DNA from: Pseudoalteromonas sp. T1lg88
GTDB lineage: Bacteria; Pseudomonadota; Gammaproteobacteria; Enterobacterales; Alteromonadaceae
Assembly (NCBI RefSeq): GCF_002964765.1
Contig: NZ_PQCF01000008.1
Span: 26,001-90,000 of the forward strand
Length of the DNA stretch: 64,000 bases
Direction of reading: 5' to 3'
Shown here: piece by piece, positions 34,984-44,574 of the stretch
Layout: each line of letters opens with the position of its first letter
Numbering within the stretch: the stretch's first letter is position 1
The notes under the pieces: generated by a model
What the model saw: the letters and a program-made list of their open reading frames with translations, nothing else
The model's database searches: none
What the model was told of the DNA's origin: nothing
Program-made: the position numbers and the translations under genes

Positions 34984-36124
34984 CTTCAGCGTTTGCTTTT
35001 TTTCCAGCGCCCAGGCCTTGGGTAAATCGGCCTGGCAGGCGTTTTTTGATGCAGCCGAAGATCCCTTTACCAGCTATGAGTTTATTGATGCCCTAGAACA
35101 AACGGGCTGCGCCAGCGCTCGCACTGGCTGGCAACCTCACCACTTGGCGCTTTACCACAAGCAAGAGCTGGTTGGCCTCGCCATAGGCTATGTAAAAAGC
35201 CATTCCTACGGTGAGTATGTATTCGACTGGGCCATCGCCGAAGCCTATGAGGCACATGGCTTTAACTATTACCCCAAGTGGCTGTGCGCCGTGCCCTTTA
35301 CGCCAGTGACAGGCACGCGCCTGGCCCTAAGCGATTCGGTAAATAAAACACAGGCGTTAGCGGCCATTCGCACCACTTTGGATGAGCAGGCGCTGCAACT
35401 GGGCTGGTCCGGCTGGCATATCAATTTTTGCTCGCAGGCCCAGGCCGAGCAATTGCAGGAGCAAGGCCTGGCAAGACGCACCACGGTGCAGTTTCAGTGG
35501 CATAACCCAGGCTACCAGGACTTCGATGAATTTTGTCGGCAATTAAAGGCCCGCAAACGTAAAAATATAATCAAGGAGCGGGCTGCTGTCGCCAAGGCAG
35601 GGCTTAGAATTGAGGTTGCCAGCGGTGATGAAATTACGTCGGTGCATATGCAGGCGCTTAGTGCCTTTTATCAGCGCACCTACCTCAAACGCTCGGGTCA
35701 TCTGGGCTATCTAAATGCCGACTTTTTTACCCGGCTAAAACAGAGCATGAGTGAGCATCTGGTGGTGATAAGCGCCTATGACGGCGAGCAAATGGTCGCC
35801 GCCAGCCTGTGTCTGCGTGGCCAAAACACGCTTTACGGGCGTTACTGGGGCTGCCTTGAGCACTATGACCGCCTGCACTTCGAGCTTTGTTATTATCAAG
35901 GCATAGAATATTGCATAAATCAGGGGTTGGCGTACTTTAACGGCGGCGCCCAAGGGGAGCACAAACTTGCGCGAGGCTTTACCCCGCAGCTGACCCATTC
36001 CTGCCACCGCTTTATCAACAGCCCATTTGCTGCCGCAATTGATGACTTTATCGTCCGCGAAACGCGACAACACAGCCTATATTTGCAGCAATGTACCGGG
36101 TTATCTCCGTATAAAGTGCAATAA
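34976..36124 (+). CDS. FemAB/GNAT-like acyltransferase (peptidogalycan biosynthesis, DUF482 type)
   Basis: A 382-residue protein of the PF04339-like family. Landmarks: 'DPFTSYEFIDALEQTGCASARTGWQPHHL' (partly quoted), 'KWLCAVPFTPVTGTRL', 'LKARKRKNIIKERAAV', 'FYQRTYLKRSGHLGYLN' and 'YFNGGAQGEHKLARGF'. The family has an acyl-CoA/aminoacyl-transferase fold; its substrate is unknown despite the 'peptidogalycan' label. The ATG at 34976 lies inside the esterase gene (8-bp overlap). Its 3' end overlaps the convergent DUF938 gene by 24 bp. Confidence 0.88.
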   Translation: MSNFSVCFFSSAQALGKSAWQAFFDAAEDPFTSYEFIDALEQTGCASARTGWQPHHLALYHKQELVGLAIGYVKSHSYGEYVFDWAIAEAYEAHGFNYYPKWLCAVPFTPVTGTRLALSDSVNKTQALAAIRTTLDEQALQLGWSGWHINFCSQAQAEQLQEQGLARRTTVQFQWHNPGYQDFDEFCRQLKARKRKNIIKERAAVAKAGLRIEVASGDEITSVHMQALSAFYQRTYLKRSGHLGYLNADFFTRLKQSMSEHLVVISAYDGEQMVAASLCLRGQNTLYGRYWGCLEHYDRLHFELCYYQGIEYCINQGLAYFNGGAQGEHKLARGFTPQLTHSCHRFINSPFAAAIDDFIVRETRQHSLYLQQCTGLSPYKVQ

Positions 36125-36694
36125 GCGATTGTTGGCGGGCATGGCGATATCGGCAGCCAATTCCAGCCCGGCGGCTGCGGCCAAACTCACCACCCATTGC
36201 TGGTCACGCAAACCGCTTAAGGGGTCGCGCTCACGCAGACTGGCATCGAAGCGGGCATTGCTGTCGCTGGTGTAGGCACCGTTGTAATTAAAGGGGCCAT
36301 AAATGCACAAGTTACCGCCTTGACTAAGGTGCTGCTTAACGCCATGGAAAAATGCTCGCACCAACTCCTCGCTAACAATATGCAGGGTATTGGCGGTGAA
36401 AATGCCGTCAACTTGCGCTAACGGCCAGCTTTGTCCGAGATCCAGCGCCAGCGGTGGCAAAATATTGCCTCTCTCGGCAGTGCCGATAACCTGCTTGATC
36501 AGCTCATGGTTATAGGCTAAATCGCTTGTTTGCCAAAGTAAGTGCGGCAAATGCGCGGCAAAATGCAGCGCATGCTGGCCGGTACCAGAGCCAATTTCCA
36601 ACACCCTTTGGGTCTGAGCAAAGATTTGCGTCAACTCGGCGAGAATCGGCCCCTTATTGTTCTCACATGCCTGGGATAAGCCGCTAATTTTCAT
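36101..36694 (-). CDS. DUF938 methyltransferase-like protein
   Basis: A 197-residue protein with the DUF938 pattern: 'SQACENNKGPILAEL', an SAM-binding glycine motif 'VLEIGSGTGQHALHFA', 'WQTSDLAYNH', 'FTANTLHIVS' and 'GPFNYNGAYTSDSNARFD'. It is predicted to be an S-adenosylmethionine-dependent methyltransferase; no substrate is known. Its ATG lies 11 bp inside the 3' end of ptrB, so the two genes are probably translated together. The 3' end overlaps the convergent acyltransferase gene. Confidence 0.88.
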   Translation of the reverse strand: MKISGLSQACENNKGPILAELTQIFAQTQRVLEIGSGTGQHALHFAAHLPHLLWQTSDLAYNHELIKQVIGTAERGNILPPLALDLGQSWPLAQVDGIFTANTLHIVSEELVRAFFHGVKQHLSQGGNLCIYGPFNYNGAYTSDSNARFDASLRERDPLSGLRDQQWVVSLAAAAGLELAADIAMPANNRLLHFIRR

Positions 36695-38750
36695 AATCTA
36701 AGGTCGTTAAGAAGAAATTAAATTCCAGTGCCTTTTCCGCCAGGCTTTTAAAGCGTCCGGACGCACCTCCATGACCACTCTCTAAGTCGGTTTTAAACAG
36801 CAGAAGATGGTCATCGGTTTTGTATTCACGCAGCTTGGCCACCCACTTCATCGGCTCCCAATACTGCACCTGGGAATCGTGCAGGCCTGTAGTTACCAGA
36901 ATATGGGGATAGGCCTGGGCACGAATATTATCATAGGGTGAATAGGCGGCTATGGTGCTGTAGTCCTGCTCGTAATTTGGGTTGCCCCACTCGTCATACT
37001 CATTGGTAGTCAGCGGAATGCTGGTATCAAGCATGGTGGTCAGCACATCCAAAAACGGCACATGACAGCCGATAGCACGGTATAAATGCGGTGCCTGATT
37101 GACTACGGCGCCCATCAAGAGGCCACCGGCGCTGCCGCCACTGGCAAAGATCTTATCGGCGGCACCATAGCCCTGCGCCACCAGCGCCTGAGTGACATCG
37201 ATAAAGTCGTTAAAGGTATTTTGCTTATGCGCCAGCTTACCGGCTTCATACCAGGCGCGCCCCAACATTTCGCTGCCACGAATATGGGCGATGGCATAGA
37301 CAAAACCACGATCCAGCAGGCTTAAAATGCTGCTCGAGAAACTGGGGTCTATGGTGATACCGTAGGCACCATAGCCATATTGCAACAAGGGGTTAGTGCC
37401 GTCTTGGGTGAAGGTATCGCGGCGATAAACCAGGGATACGGGCACCTGCACGCCATCCCGCGCGGTGATCATCAGTCGCTCGCTTTGGTAATCCTCAGCG
37501 TTAAATTCGCCCAGCACCTCTTGCTGCTTCAACAGCTTGCGCTCCAGGGTATTAAGGTCAAATTCGTACAAACTGCCCGGAGTGGTCAGGCTGCTGTAGT
37601 AAATGCGCACGCTGCCTACATCCGGCTCTGGGTTCATCCCCATACCGGCGTAATAACAGGGATCGCTAAAGCTTAGGGTCTGCCCTTCGCCCTGCATTTT
37701 GCCCTGCTGATGTTGATACACCACAAAGCGGATCTGACCCAGCTCCCGCTCGGTCACCAGCCAGTAACTCTTAAAGAGATCGACGCCCTCAAGTAGAACA
37801 TTATCGCGGTGGGCAATAAGCTCCAGCCAGGTATCTGGGTCGGCTATGGTGCTGGCATCCGCCTGCATCAGGCGGAAGTTTTTCGCGCTTCGGTTAGAAA
37901 CTATATAAAAATGCTCACCGAGCTTATCCACTTCGTACAGATGGCCCATTTCGCGGGGCATTAGAGGCTTAGGTTGTGCTTTGGGATCATTTGCATCAAG
38001 CACATAAGTGTGACTGGTTTCGGTGGCTTCCAGGTCGATAAAAATCAGGCTTTCATCGCGACTTTTTCCCAGGCCCATATAAAAGCTGCGGTCCAGCTCT
38101 TCATACACCAGTTCATCGTCACCTTGGGCGCTACCCAGGTGATGGCGAAAAACCTGAAAGCCCAGGAGGGTTTGCGGGTCTTTCTTAATGTAATAAAGGG
38201 TGCGATTGTCGTTAGCCCAGACCACTTGTCCCTCGCACTCAAGCAGCACATCATCGAGCAATTCACCACTTTGCAGGTCTTTTATGCGCACCTGGTAAAT
38301 ACGACGGCCACTGGTGTCTTCACAATAGGCAAGAAGTTGTTCGTTTGGGCTCACCGCCATATCGGCTAAGTCATAAAATTCATGACCTGCGGCGAGGGTG
38401 TTCACATCGAGAAGCAAGGTTTTATTGTCGCCGCTAAAGCTGCTGGCGCGATAATGCTTGGCGTATTCGTCATCTCCGGATACTTCGCTGTGATACCAGT
38501 AATGGCCATCGCGCACCGGCACAGTGTTATCGTCTTTTTTGATGCGCGCCTTAAGTTCGGCGAAAATCTGTTCCTGTCGGGCTGCACTTGCAGCTAACTG
38601 AGCATCGCAATAGGCGTTTTCTTCACGTAAATGTGCGAGAACTTCCGGGTTTTGGCGCTGATCGTCGCGCATCCAATAGTAATCGTCTTGTCGTTGTTGG
38701 CCATGCTGAGTAAGCAAATGGGGGATTTTTTTGGCGATGGGGGCTTGCAC
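36684..38750 (-). CDS. ptrB: oligopeptidase B (S9A serine peptidase)
   Basis: A 688-residue enzyme that cleaves peptides after Arg or Lys. It matches E. coli PtrB along its length: a seven-bladed propeller (about 70-400), then the hydrolase domain with Ser540 in 'GGSAGGLLMG', the aspartate in 'TGLHDSQVQYWEP' and the histidine in 'ESGHGGASGRFKS'. Acidic residues for basic P1 binding sit in 'PLTTNEYDEWGNP'. I chose the GTG at 38750 because GAGG lies 6 bp before it; the frame extends four codons upstream to a TTG. Cytoplasmic. Followed by a coupled DUF938 gene. Confidence 0.93.
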   Translation of the reverse strand: MQAPIAKKIPHLLTQHGQQRQDDYYWMRDDQRQNPEVLAHLREENAYCDAQLAASAARQEQIFAELKARIKKDDNTVPVRDGHYWYHSEVSGDDEYAKHYRASSFSGDNKTLLLDVNTLAAGHEFYDLADMAVSPNEQLLAYCEDTSGRRIYQVRIKDLQSGELLDDVLLECEGQVVWANDNRTLYYIKKDPQTLLGFQVFRHHLGSAQGDDELVYEELDRSFYMGLGKSRDESLIFIDLEATETSHTYVLDANDPKAQPKPLMPREMGHLYEVDKLGEHFYIVSNRSAKNFRLMQADASTIADPDTWLELIAHRDNVLLEGVDLFKSYWLVTERELGQIRFVVYQHQQGKMQGEGQTLSFSDPCYYAGMGMNPEPDVGSVRIYYSSLTTPGSLYEFDLNTLERKLLKQQEVLGEFNAEDYQSERLMITARDGVQVPVSLVYRRDTFTQDGTNPLLQYGYGAYGITIDPSFSSSILSLLDRGFVYAIAHIRGSEMLGRAWYEAGKLAHKQNTFNDFIDVTQALVAQGYGAADKIFASGGSAGGLLMGAVVNQAPHLYRAIGCHVPFLDVLTTMLDTSIPLTTNEYDEWGNPNYEQDYSTIAAYSPYDNIRAQAYPHILVTTGLHDSQVQYWEPMKWVAKLREYKTDDHLLLFKTDLESGHGGASGRFKSLAEKALEFNFFLTTLDYEN

Positions 38751-38873
38751 GCGCAACCTCAATACACTGATACTGGACGCTCAGTGTATCATACCCATTC
38801 TCTTAAACAGCTAATCATTCTAGCGGGCTAAATATCATGCTAACGGCGTTGGTATCACTTGTGCTTTGCGCGA

Positions 38874-39479
38874 CTATGACTCTATTTCTTGCCAGGCGGT
38901 GTGCCAATTCAGGCCTAAGCCGGGTTCATATTGCTCGTGATTATTTCCGCCTAAGCGGCACAATTCAGTGTAGGGCCAAGGTTTACAGCGATAAACCTTG
39001 CCGGTGGCCAGGTGCAGAACACGATCGCCGGCGCAATAGAGTTCATGGTCGACGGGAAAGATATGATCATAACCCTGGTTATTATGCTGACCCCTGTGCT
39101 GCTGTTTCGCCGCACACTTGTAGTTAATAACCACCTCACAGATACCACTGTTTGAACAGGCAAAAATTTCATTGCCACGATACGCGGTGATGAGCCCATG
39201 TTCGGTTAATTTACCCGCTTGCATCAGGGGTATATGGGTATTGATATAGTGGGCAAGGTCGCGAGTCCAGTTTTGCGGCTCGCCATGCAGATCGGACTTA
39301 ATATGCAGCTTAAAACTCAGTCCTTGAACCAAACCTTGATGATCGTACACCTCAACTTCGACAGTATCGCCGCAAAATAGCTGCGTATAACTGCTTAGCG
39401 TACCCACACTGAGCCAACTGGCTGCAGGAAGAACTCCGCCCATGTTCGAGTATATGTCTGTATGTTCGGCTAATTGCAA
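38874..39479 (-). CDS. orphan GbpA-type chitin-binding protein without LPMO domain
   Basis: A 201-residue protein. Residues about 25-122 match the second domain of GbpA-like chitin-binding proteins ('SVGTLSSYTQLFCGDTVEVEVYD', 'NWTRDLAHYINT', 'LMQAGKLTEHGLITAYRGNEIFA', each partly quoted). Residues about 138-200 resemble a CBM5/12-type module ('YCAGDRVLHLATGKVYRCKPW', 'NWHTAWQEI'). Full GbpA has a signal peptide and an N-terminal AA10 copper mono-oxygenase; both are missing here. The TTG at 39479 has AAGGGG upstream; an ATG lies 12 codons later. It may be an intracellular remnant or a decayed gene. Confidence 0.7.
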   Translation of the reverse strand: MQLAEHTDIYSNMGGVLPAASWLSVGTLSSYTQLFCGDTVEVEVYDHQGLVQGLSFKLHIKSDLHGEPQNWTRDLAHYINTHIPLMQAGKLTEHGLITAYRGNEIFACSNSGICEVVINYKCAAKQQHRGQHNNQGYDHIFPVDHELYCAGDRVLHLATGKVYRCKPWPYTELCRLGGNNHEQYEPGLGLNWHTAWQEIES

Positions 39480-39777
39480 TTTGTTACCCCTTGCTTAGTC
39501 AGCGACCAAAGCACACTTAGAACCAGGATGCGTTAAACTTTTAAGCTCACTTTGGGCTTGTTGGCCTTAGCTCTTATCGTTAAAGAACCTTCTGACCATA
39601 CAAATTTACTCCCAAGACTATCAAAAGATAGAAGCGCGAATCTTAACGCACCCTGAAAGCGGGTAACTTTCTCTATTTAACCTGAGGTTTGGATAAGGGA
39701 TGAGCTAACTTATTGTTTTTAAATTTCACTATAAATTACACCCTTGTCTAGCCAGAGAGTTTTAGAGACAACCAGGC
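39480..39777. other. intergenic region upstream of the GbpA-like gene
   Basis: About 300 bp with stop codons in all frames and no recognisable AA10 remnant. A GTTCTTTAAC word near 39585 (minus strand) resembles an rRNA boxA element, but no rRNA is nearby. I see nothing else. Confidence 0.4.
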
Positions 39778-39815
39778 GAATTCACTTCCAATAGCTAGCT
39801 ATTGGAAGTGAATTC
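39778..39815. repeat. perfect 38-bp palindrome
   Basis: The left arm GAATTCACTTCCAATAGCT is followed immediately by its exact reverse complement, with no loop. It lies 64 bp after the RND pump stop codon. It would form a long cruciform or hairpin; no T run follows on either strand. It could be a repeat-family member, a terminator-like structure or a protein-binding site. Confidence 0.9.
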
Positions 39816-39879
39816 AACGCAGTTAGCGCCAAAACTGGCTGCTAGAAAGGCATTAACTATCCGAAGCTCAGGTTATTTA

Positions 39880-42800
39880 TTACGCTTTACTCACCTTGCC
39901 TTTGTGCTGCCTCGGTACCTTGCCTCTGACACGCTGCCACACCCAGCGGAACGCGGCCCGTATATCACCGAGGATAACGTATAAACAGGGCACCAGAATA
40001 AGCGTAAGCAAGGTGGCGTATAGCACAGCGAAGCCCAGCGCCACCGCCATGGGGATCACAAACTTGGCCTGCAAGCTGGTTTCAAACATGATCGGCAGAA
40101 CCCCGGCAAAGGTGGTTATTGAGGTCAGGGTAATGGCGCGAAAACGTGCACAGCCGCCCTCGACCACGGCTTGTTTTACCGTATAACCTTCGCGGCGCGC
40201 CTGGTTCACATAATCTGTCATGACCAAGGAGTCGTTGATCACCACCCCGGCGGCGGCGATTAAGCCAAAAAATGACATGGTGCTCAGATCGAGACCAAAC
40301 CAGAAGTGACCCCAGAGAGCTCCGGTTAAGCTGAAGGGGATCACCGACATCACGATCAGTGGCTGGCTATAGCTCTTAAGCGGTACCGCCAAGAGGATGT
40401 AAACAATGATCATCCCGGCAATAAAGAAGAGAATTTGTTCATTGGCCTGAGCCTGTTGCTCTTCGATGGAGCCGCCCAGTTCGGTTTTCACCGATGGGAA
40501 CTGCTCTTTAAGTTGCGGCAACAAATCTTCTTTAATGCGTTTGACCACCTCGGTGGGCTCGACCCTTTCCTCGTCTATGCTGCCATAGATATAAACGGTG
40601 CGATAACCCCCTTCACGGCGAATGTAACTGATCCCCGGACGTTCCTCTAGCTCCACGACATCACCAAGCAGTACTTCCTGGCCCGCCGGAGTCATCACCA
40701 CCGCATGCTTAAGGGAAGCAAAGGCTTCACGGGTCAGCTTGGGGTAACGCACCATGACCCGCACTTCTTCACCGTCGCGGATCACTCGCTGGGCCTCGCC
40801 ACCGTAGAAACTGGCGCCGACCTGACTGGCAATATTCTGCAGGTCCAAGCCGAGATCATAGGCCACCGGCTTAAGGCTCATCTGCACTTCTTTGCTGGCC
40901 GGATCTATGGTGGAACTGATGTCAAACAAGCCCTGTTGTTGCTGCAACATGGTTATAAACTGACGACCGGCGGCATTGAGGGTGTCTATATCCGAACCAA
41001 ATAGCAGATAACCGAATTCGCCATCACCACCTGGGTTACCATTCACGTCATCATAAATGGTCAGCGACTTCACCCCGGCAATTTCCGGCATGGCTTCGCG
41101 CCAGCGCCGCGATAACTCAAAGGCATCAAATGGGCGCAGGTCTTCATCCACCAAAGGCGCTAATACCTGAGCCTCGGTACGACCCTGGTTGAATACCAAG
41201 AGGCTGCGTACCATTTTTTGGCCAAATTCCTGTTCGATTTGTGTGTCCACATCGAGCACCATGCGCTCGATTTTCTGAATCGCGTTAATGGTCTGAATAT
41301 CCGAGGCATTGTCGTTCATTTCCACCCTGATTTGCGGGAAATCATGAGGCACCTTAGGCGTTGGCACCACACGAATATGGTTGCTGCCAATCAGCGTAAA
41401 GCTCAGGATCAACATGCCTAAAAACGCGATAAAGACCACGTAGCGCCACTCTATGCTCTTCTCCACGCAGCGACGATAAGTGCCATTCACAAAGCCAAAA
41501 AACTTATCATTAAAGCGGGCGCGAAAACCACTTGAGCTGAGAGGGCCAAAGCGGGTATGGGCTATATGCGCCGGCAAAATCAGCTTTGACTCGATCAGAC
41601 TAAAGGCCAAACACGCCATGACCACCACCGCGATGCCGAAGAAAAACGCCCGCTCCGGGCCGCTCGATAAGGTAAAGGGTGCAAACACCGCCATGGTGGT
41701 CAACACCCCGAAGGTCGCCGGGGTGGCCACGCGCTGGGCACCACGTACCACATTGTCGACGCCACCACCTTTTTTCTCGATCTCAGAATAGGCGCTCTCG
41801 CCTATGACTATGGCGTCATCAACCACTATCCCCAATACCATAATAAAGGCGAACAGGGAGACAATATTAATACTGATGCCAAAGATGGGCATGGTCATCA
41901 GCGCTCCTAAGAAGCACACCGGCAGACCTATCATCACCCACAATGCCAGTTTAAAGCGCAAAAACAGGGTCAGCATCAAGGCCACCAGGATGGCCCCTTG
42001 AAGCAGGTTTTTCAGCATCATATCCAGGCGCGCATTGAGGTAATAGGTCATATCCATCAGCGGCTCTATGGTCACCCCGGCAGGCAGGGTTTTATTCTTT
42101 TGGTCGATATAGGCCTTAACCGACTCCGCTACGGGGATCATGTTTTGCTCTTTGGTCGCCTTAACACTCAGGTAGATGGCATTTTTGCCGTTGAACTTGA
42201 AGTAACGCTCGCCTTCAACAAACCCATCCTTGATTTGCGCCACATCCTGCAGCAGCACCTTGGCACCATTGGCCCCTACCTTTACCGGAATATTGCGAAA
42301 CTCCTCGCCGGAGTAGGACTGAGCCTCGACCCGTACGGAAATAATGCCTGCATCGGTACGCAGCTGGCCGGCGGAAAAATTGGCCGAGTAACGGCGCACC
42401 GCATTGGCTACATCACTCAAGGTGAGGTTATAGCGGCGCAGGGTATCGGGTTTGATTTCGATGGCAATTTCGTCCAGCGGCACATCGTTTTGCACCAGAG
42501 ACACATTGCCTAGTTGCAGCAGTTCATCTTCAATTTCATTGGCAATGGGCTTCAGCTCGGTCAGCGGCAGGTCGGCCACCAAAGACATACCTATCACATC
42601 CTGGCGAAATTCCACCTGACTTATGGTGACCGGCTCCATCCCCGCCGGGAAGGTGGCGATGCCATCGACGCGCAGCTTCACCTTGTCGAGTACATCGCTG
42701 AGCTCGGCATCCGGGTCTATCTCTAACGAGGCACGTCCGGAGTTACGGAAGGCGCGATAAACACCCTTGTCTATCTCGGTCACATCCTTGAGCGACTCTT

Positions 42801-43020
42801 CGATTTTGATCAGTATGCTTTCTTCGATTTCCTGCGGCGAGGCGCCTGGATAGTTGGCGGTCACATTGATGTAGTTAATTTCAATATTAGGGAACATCTG
42901 CCGCTGAATAGTGAAATAACTGACGATCCCCATAATGATGATAAACACCATCATCAGGTTGGCAGCCACGGAATTGTTAGCGAAGTAGGCGATAATGCCG
43001 GTTTGCTTTGGCGTTTGCAT
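39880..43020 (-). CDS. RND efflux pump inner-membrane subunit
   Basis: A 1,046-residue AcrB-like protein with twelve membrane helices and two large periplasmic loops. Landmarks: 'NSVAANLMMVFIIIMG' at the start, 'IEINYINVTANYPGASPQEIEESI' (partly quoted), the proton-relay region 'GIVVDDAIVIGE' in helix 4, and 'GVVINDSLVMTDYVNQARREG' in the second half. It forms a trimer and exports drugs, lipids or other small molecules with an adaptor and an outer membrane channel. It follows its adaptor by 9 bp. No outer membrane TolC-like gene is adjacent. Substrate unknown. Confidence 0.93.
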   Translation of the reverse strand: MQTPKQTGIIAYFANNSVAANLMMVFIIIMGIVSYFTIQRQMFPNIEINYINVTANYPGASPQEIEESILIKIEESLKDVTEIDKGVYRAFRNSGRASLEIDPDAELSDVLDKVKLRVDGIATFPAGMEPVTISQVEFRQDVIGMSLVADLPLTELKPIANEIEDELLQLGNVSLVQNDVPLDEIAIEIKPDTLRRYNLTLSDVANAVRRYSANFSAGQLRTDAGIISVRVEAQSYSGEEFRNIPVKVGANGAKVLLQDVAQIKDGFVEGERYFKFNGKNAIYLSVKATKEQNMIPVAESVKAYIDQKNKTLPAGVTIEPLMDMTYYLNARLDMMLKNLLQGAILVALMLTLFLRFKLALWVMIGLPVCFLGALMTMPIFGISINIVSLFAFIMVLGIVVDDAIVIGESAYSEIEKKGGGVDNVVRGAQRVATPATFGVLTTMAVFAPFTLSSGPERAFFFGIAVVVMACLAFSLIESKLILPAHIAHTRFGPLSSSGFRARFNDKFFGFVNGTYRRCVEKSIEWRYVVFIAFLGMLILSFTLIGSNHIRVVPTPKVPHDFPQIRVEMNDNASDIQTINAIQKIERMVLDVDTQIEQEFGQKMVRSLLVFNQGRTEAQVLAPLVDEDLRPFDAFELSRRWREAMPEIAGVKSLTIYDDVNGNPGGDGEFGYLLFGSDIDTLNAAGRQFITMLQQQQGLFDISSTIDPASKEVQMSLKPVAYDLGLDLQNIASQVGASFYGGEAQRVIRDGEEVRVMVRYPKLTREAFASLKHAVVMTPAGQEVLLGDVVELEERPGISYIRREGGYRTVYIYGSIDEERVEPTEVVKRIKEDLLPQLKEQFPSVKTELGGSIEEQQAQANEQILFFIAGMIIVYILLAVPLKSYSQPLIVMSVIPFSLTGALWGHFWFGLDLSTMSFFGLIAAAGVVINDSLVMTDYVNQARREGYTVKQAVVEGGCARFRAITLTSITTFAGVLPIMFETSLQAKFVIPMAVALGFAVLYATLLTLILVPCLYVILGDIRAAFRWVWQRVRGKVPRQHKGKVSKA

Positions 43021-43029
43021 GGGCCTCTC

Positions 43030-44187
43030 CTACAGCTGGTCGTTGCTTGGGCTGGTACTCACCTGCCCGGCGATACGTACTTCCATGCCCTGCTGCGGAT
43101 ATTCCGGCAAGGTCAGCACGATGCGATCGCTGCTTTGCAGACCTTCGCTGATTAAGAAAAACTCATCTTCTTCGCGCACCACGGTAACCTGACGCGGCTG
43201 CAGCAGATTGTCCTTGTTCACCACCCACACGGTTTTATTGTTCACCAGCTCCTGCGGTAAGCGGAAAATCTCACGCAGGGTTTGCCCCGGAAATTGTACC
43301 TGTACATAGCTGCCAAATTTGACCTTGGGTTGCTGCGTGTGAATGGCATAGGGGTCATCCACACGCACCACCAAGTTGCTCATACGCGTGGCGCTATCGA
43401 CTATCCCCAAATCACGGTCAATCACCGCACTGCGGCTATAACCACCGAGTCCTTCCTGGGTAATGGTGGCCTCAATACCGGCAACACGCGGTGGTAAAAA
43501 GGCGCTGTCGAAGCCGGCGATGGGCAGAATGATCTCCGCCGTCTCGATATTATTAAGCTCTGCCACCTTGCTGCCCGGGCTGACAAACTGGCCCTGGCCA
43601 ATGTCGCGGGAGATCACCAGGGCATCATAAGGAGCACGCACTTCGCAGTTAGCAAGATCACGCAGCGCCCGCTTGAGCGCCGCTTCCGCCGACTTAACAG
43701 CAGCCTGAGCACTCAATACCTGAGGTTCGCGCAAGAATAGGGCCGAGCGCTTCACGCCTGGGGTGCGGGCGGCTTCGTCTTTGGCCACCTGTTGCTGCGC
43801 CTGCTCTTCAATCAAGGCCGCCTGTGCTCGCGCTACCTCGGCCTCGGCCTGCAACACAGCCGCTTCATAGTTGTCTTTTTCTATGGTGAACAGCAGATCG
43901 CCACGGGCAACTATGCCGCCGGCAACAAAACCCTTGTTCCAGCTCACCACCTCGCCACTGACCTGAGCGGCAAGTAAAGTGTGTTCAAGCGGTCTAACCT
44001 CGCCATAGCTGGTCAGCAGCACTTGGTGATCGCTGGCGGCCAGAGATTTCACCTCGACTATAGGCCGGGTGTCGACCTGCTTGGTTTCATCCGGCTTTTT
44101 CGCCGTTGCCATGATACCGCTAGCGGCGGCCCCAGTGACCACAACAACTGCGAGTGCGACTAAGGATTTTTTTAATGCCTGATGCAT
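43030..44187 (-). CDS. RND efflux periplasmic adaptor subunit
   Basis: A 385-residue membrane-fusion protein. An N-terminal anchor helix (about 9-28) precedes a lipoyl half-motif ('LAAQVSGEVVSWNKGFVAGGIVARGDLLF', partly quoted). An alpha-hairpin (about 105-175, 'AEVARAQAALIEEQAQQQ'), the second lipoyl half ('APYDALVISRDIGQGQFVSPGSKVAEL', partly quoted) and beta-barrel/proximal domains follow. It bridges the inner-membrane pump and an outer channel. ATG with AAGGTGAT. First gene of the pump operon. Confidence 0.92.
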   Translation of the reverse strand: MHQALKKSLVALAVVVVTGAAASGIMATAKKPDETKQVDTRPIVEVKSLAASDHQVLLTSYGEVRPLEHTLLAAQVSGEVVSWNKGFVAGGIVARGDLLFTIEKDNYEAAVLQAEAEVARAQAALIEEQAQQQVAKDEAARTPGVKRSALFLREPQVLSAQAAVKSAEAALKRALRDLANCEVRAPYDALVISRDIGQGQFVSPGSKVAELNNIETAEIILPIAGFDSAFLPPRVAGIEATITQEGLGGYSRSAVIDRDLGIVDSATRMSNLVVRVDDPYAIHTQQPKVKFGSYVQVQFPGQTLREIFRLPQELVNNKTVWVVNKDNLLQPRQVTVVREEDEFFLISEGLQSSDRIVLTLPEYPQQGMEVRIAGQVSTSPSNDQL

Positions 44188-44574
44188 GGCCGATCACCTT
44201 GATAAAATTATATTCAGCATATATTAACAACTTGGTTCTTTTTAGTAACTGCTCATTTGTAAGCAAGTATTAATTTTAGCAACATCAAATATCGACCGCT
44301 TTGTAATTGATTAACAAGGGCTTTCTACTTCGTCAACGGCGCATTTATCGCCCACTTATATGTCTTTGACAGCACCCCCACTAAGCAGCACCGAGCACCA
44401 ATAATGCGATAAAACGCTCTTAGCCATACTTTGTTACAAAGTAAAAGTGCATATTTATCAAATGATTACTTGCAATATATCGGCTTTATACCGGCTTCTG
44501 TCTCATTCCCGGTTTTTTCGCCAGCCAGTTTCAGTACACTGCTTTGCTAACAACAAGCAAGATCAGGGACCCAA
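44188..44574. promoter_or_regulatory. 387-bp divergent promoter region
   Basis: Gap between the divergent efflux and metalloprotease genes. It is AT-rich, with several TATATT-like words (for example near 44216-44226) that could serve as -10 elements. I see no regulator gene, repeat or clear operator. Confidence 0.4.

Noticed and set aside
39560..39620. rRNA leader or boxA remnant
   Set aside because: Only a 10-base GTTCTTTAAC match on the minus strand; no rRNA sequence nearby.
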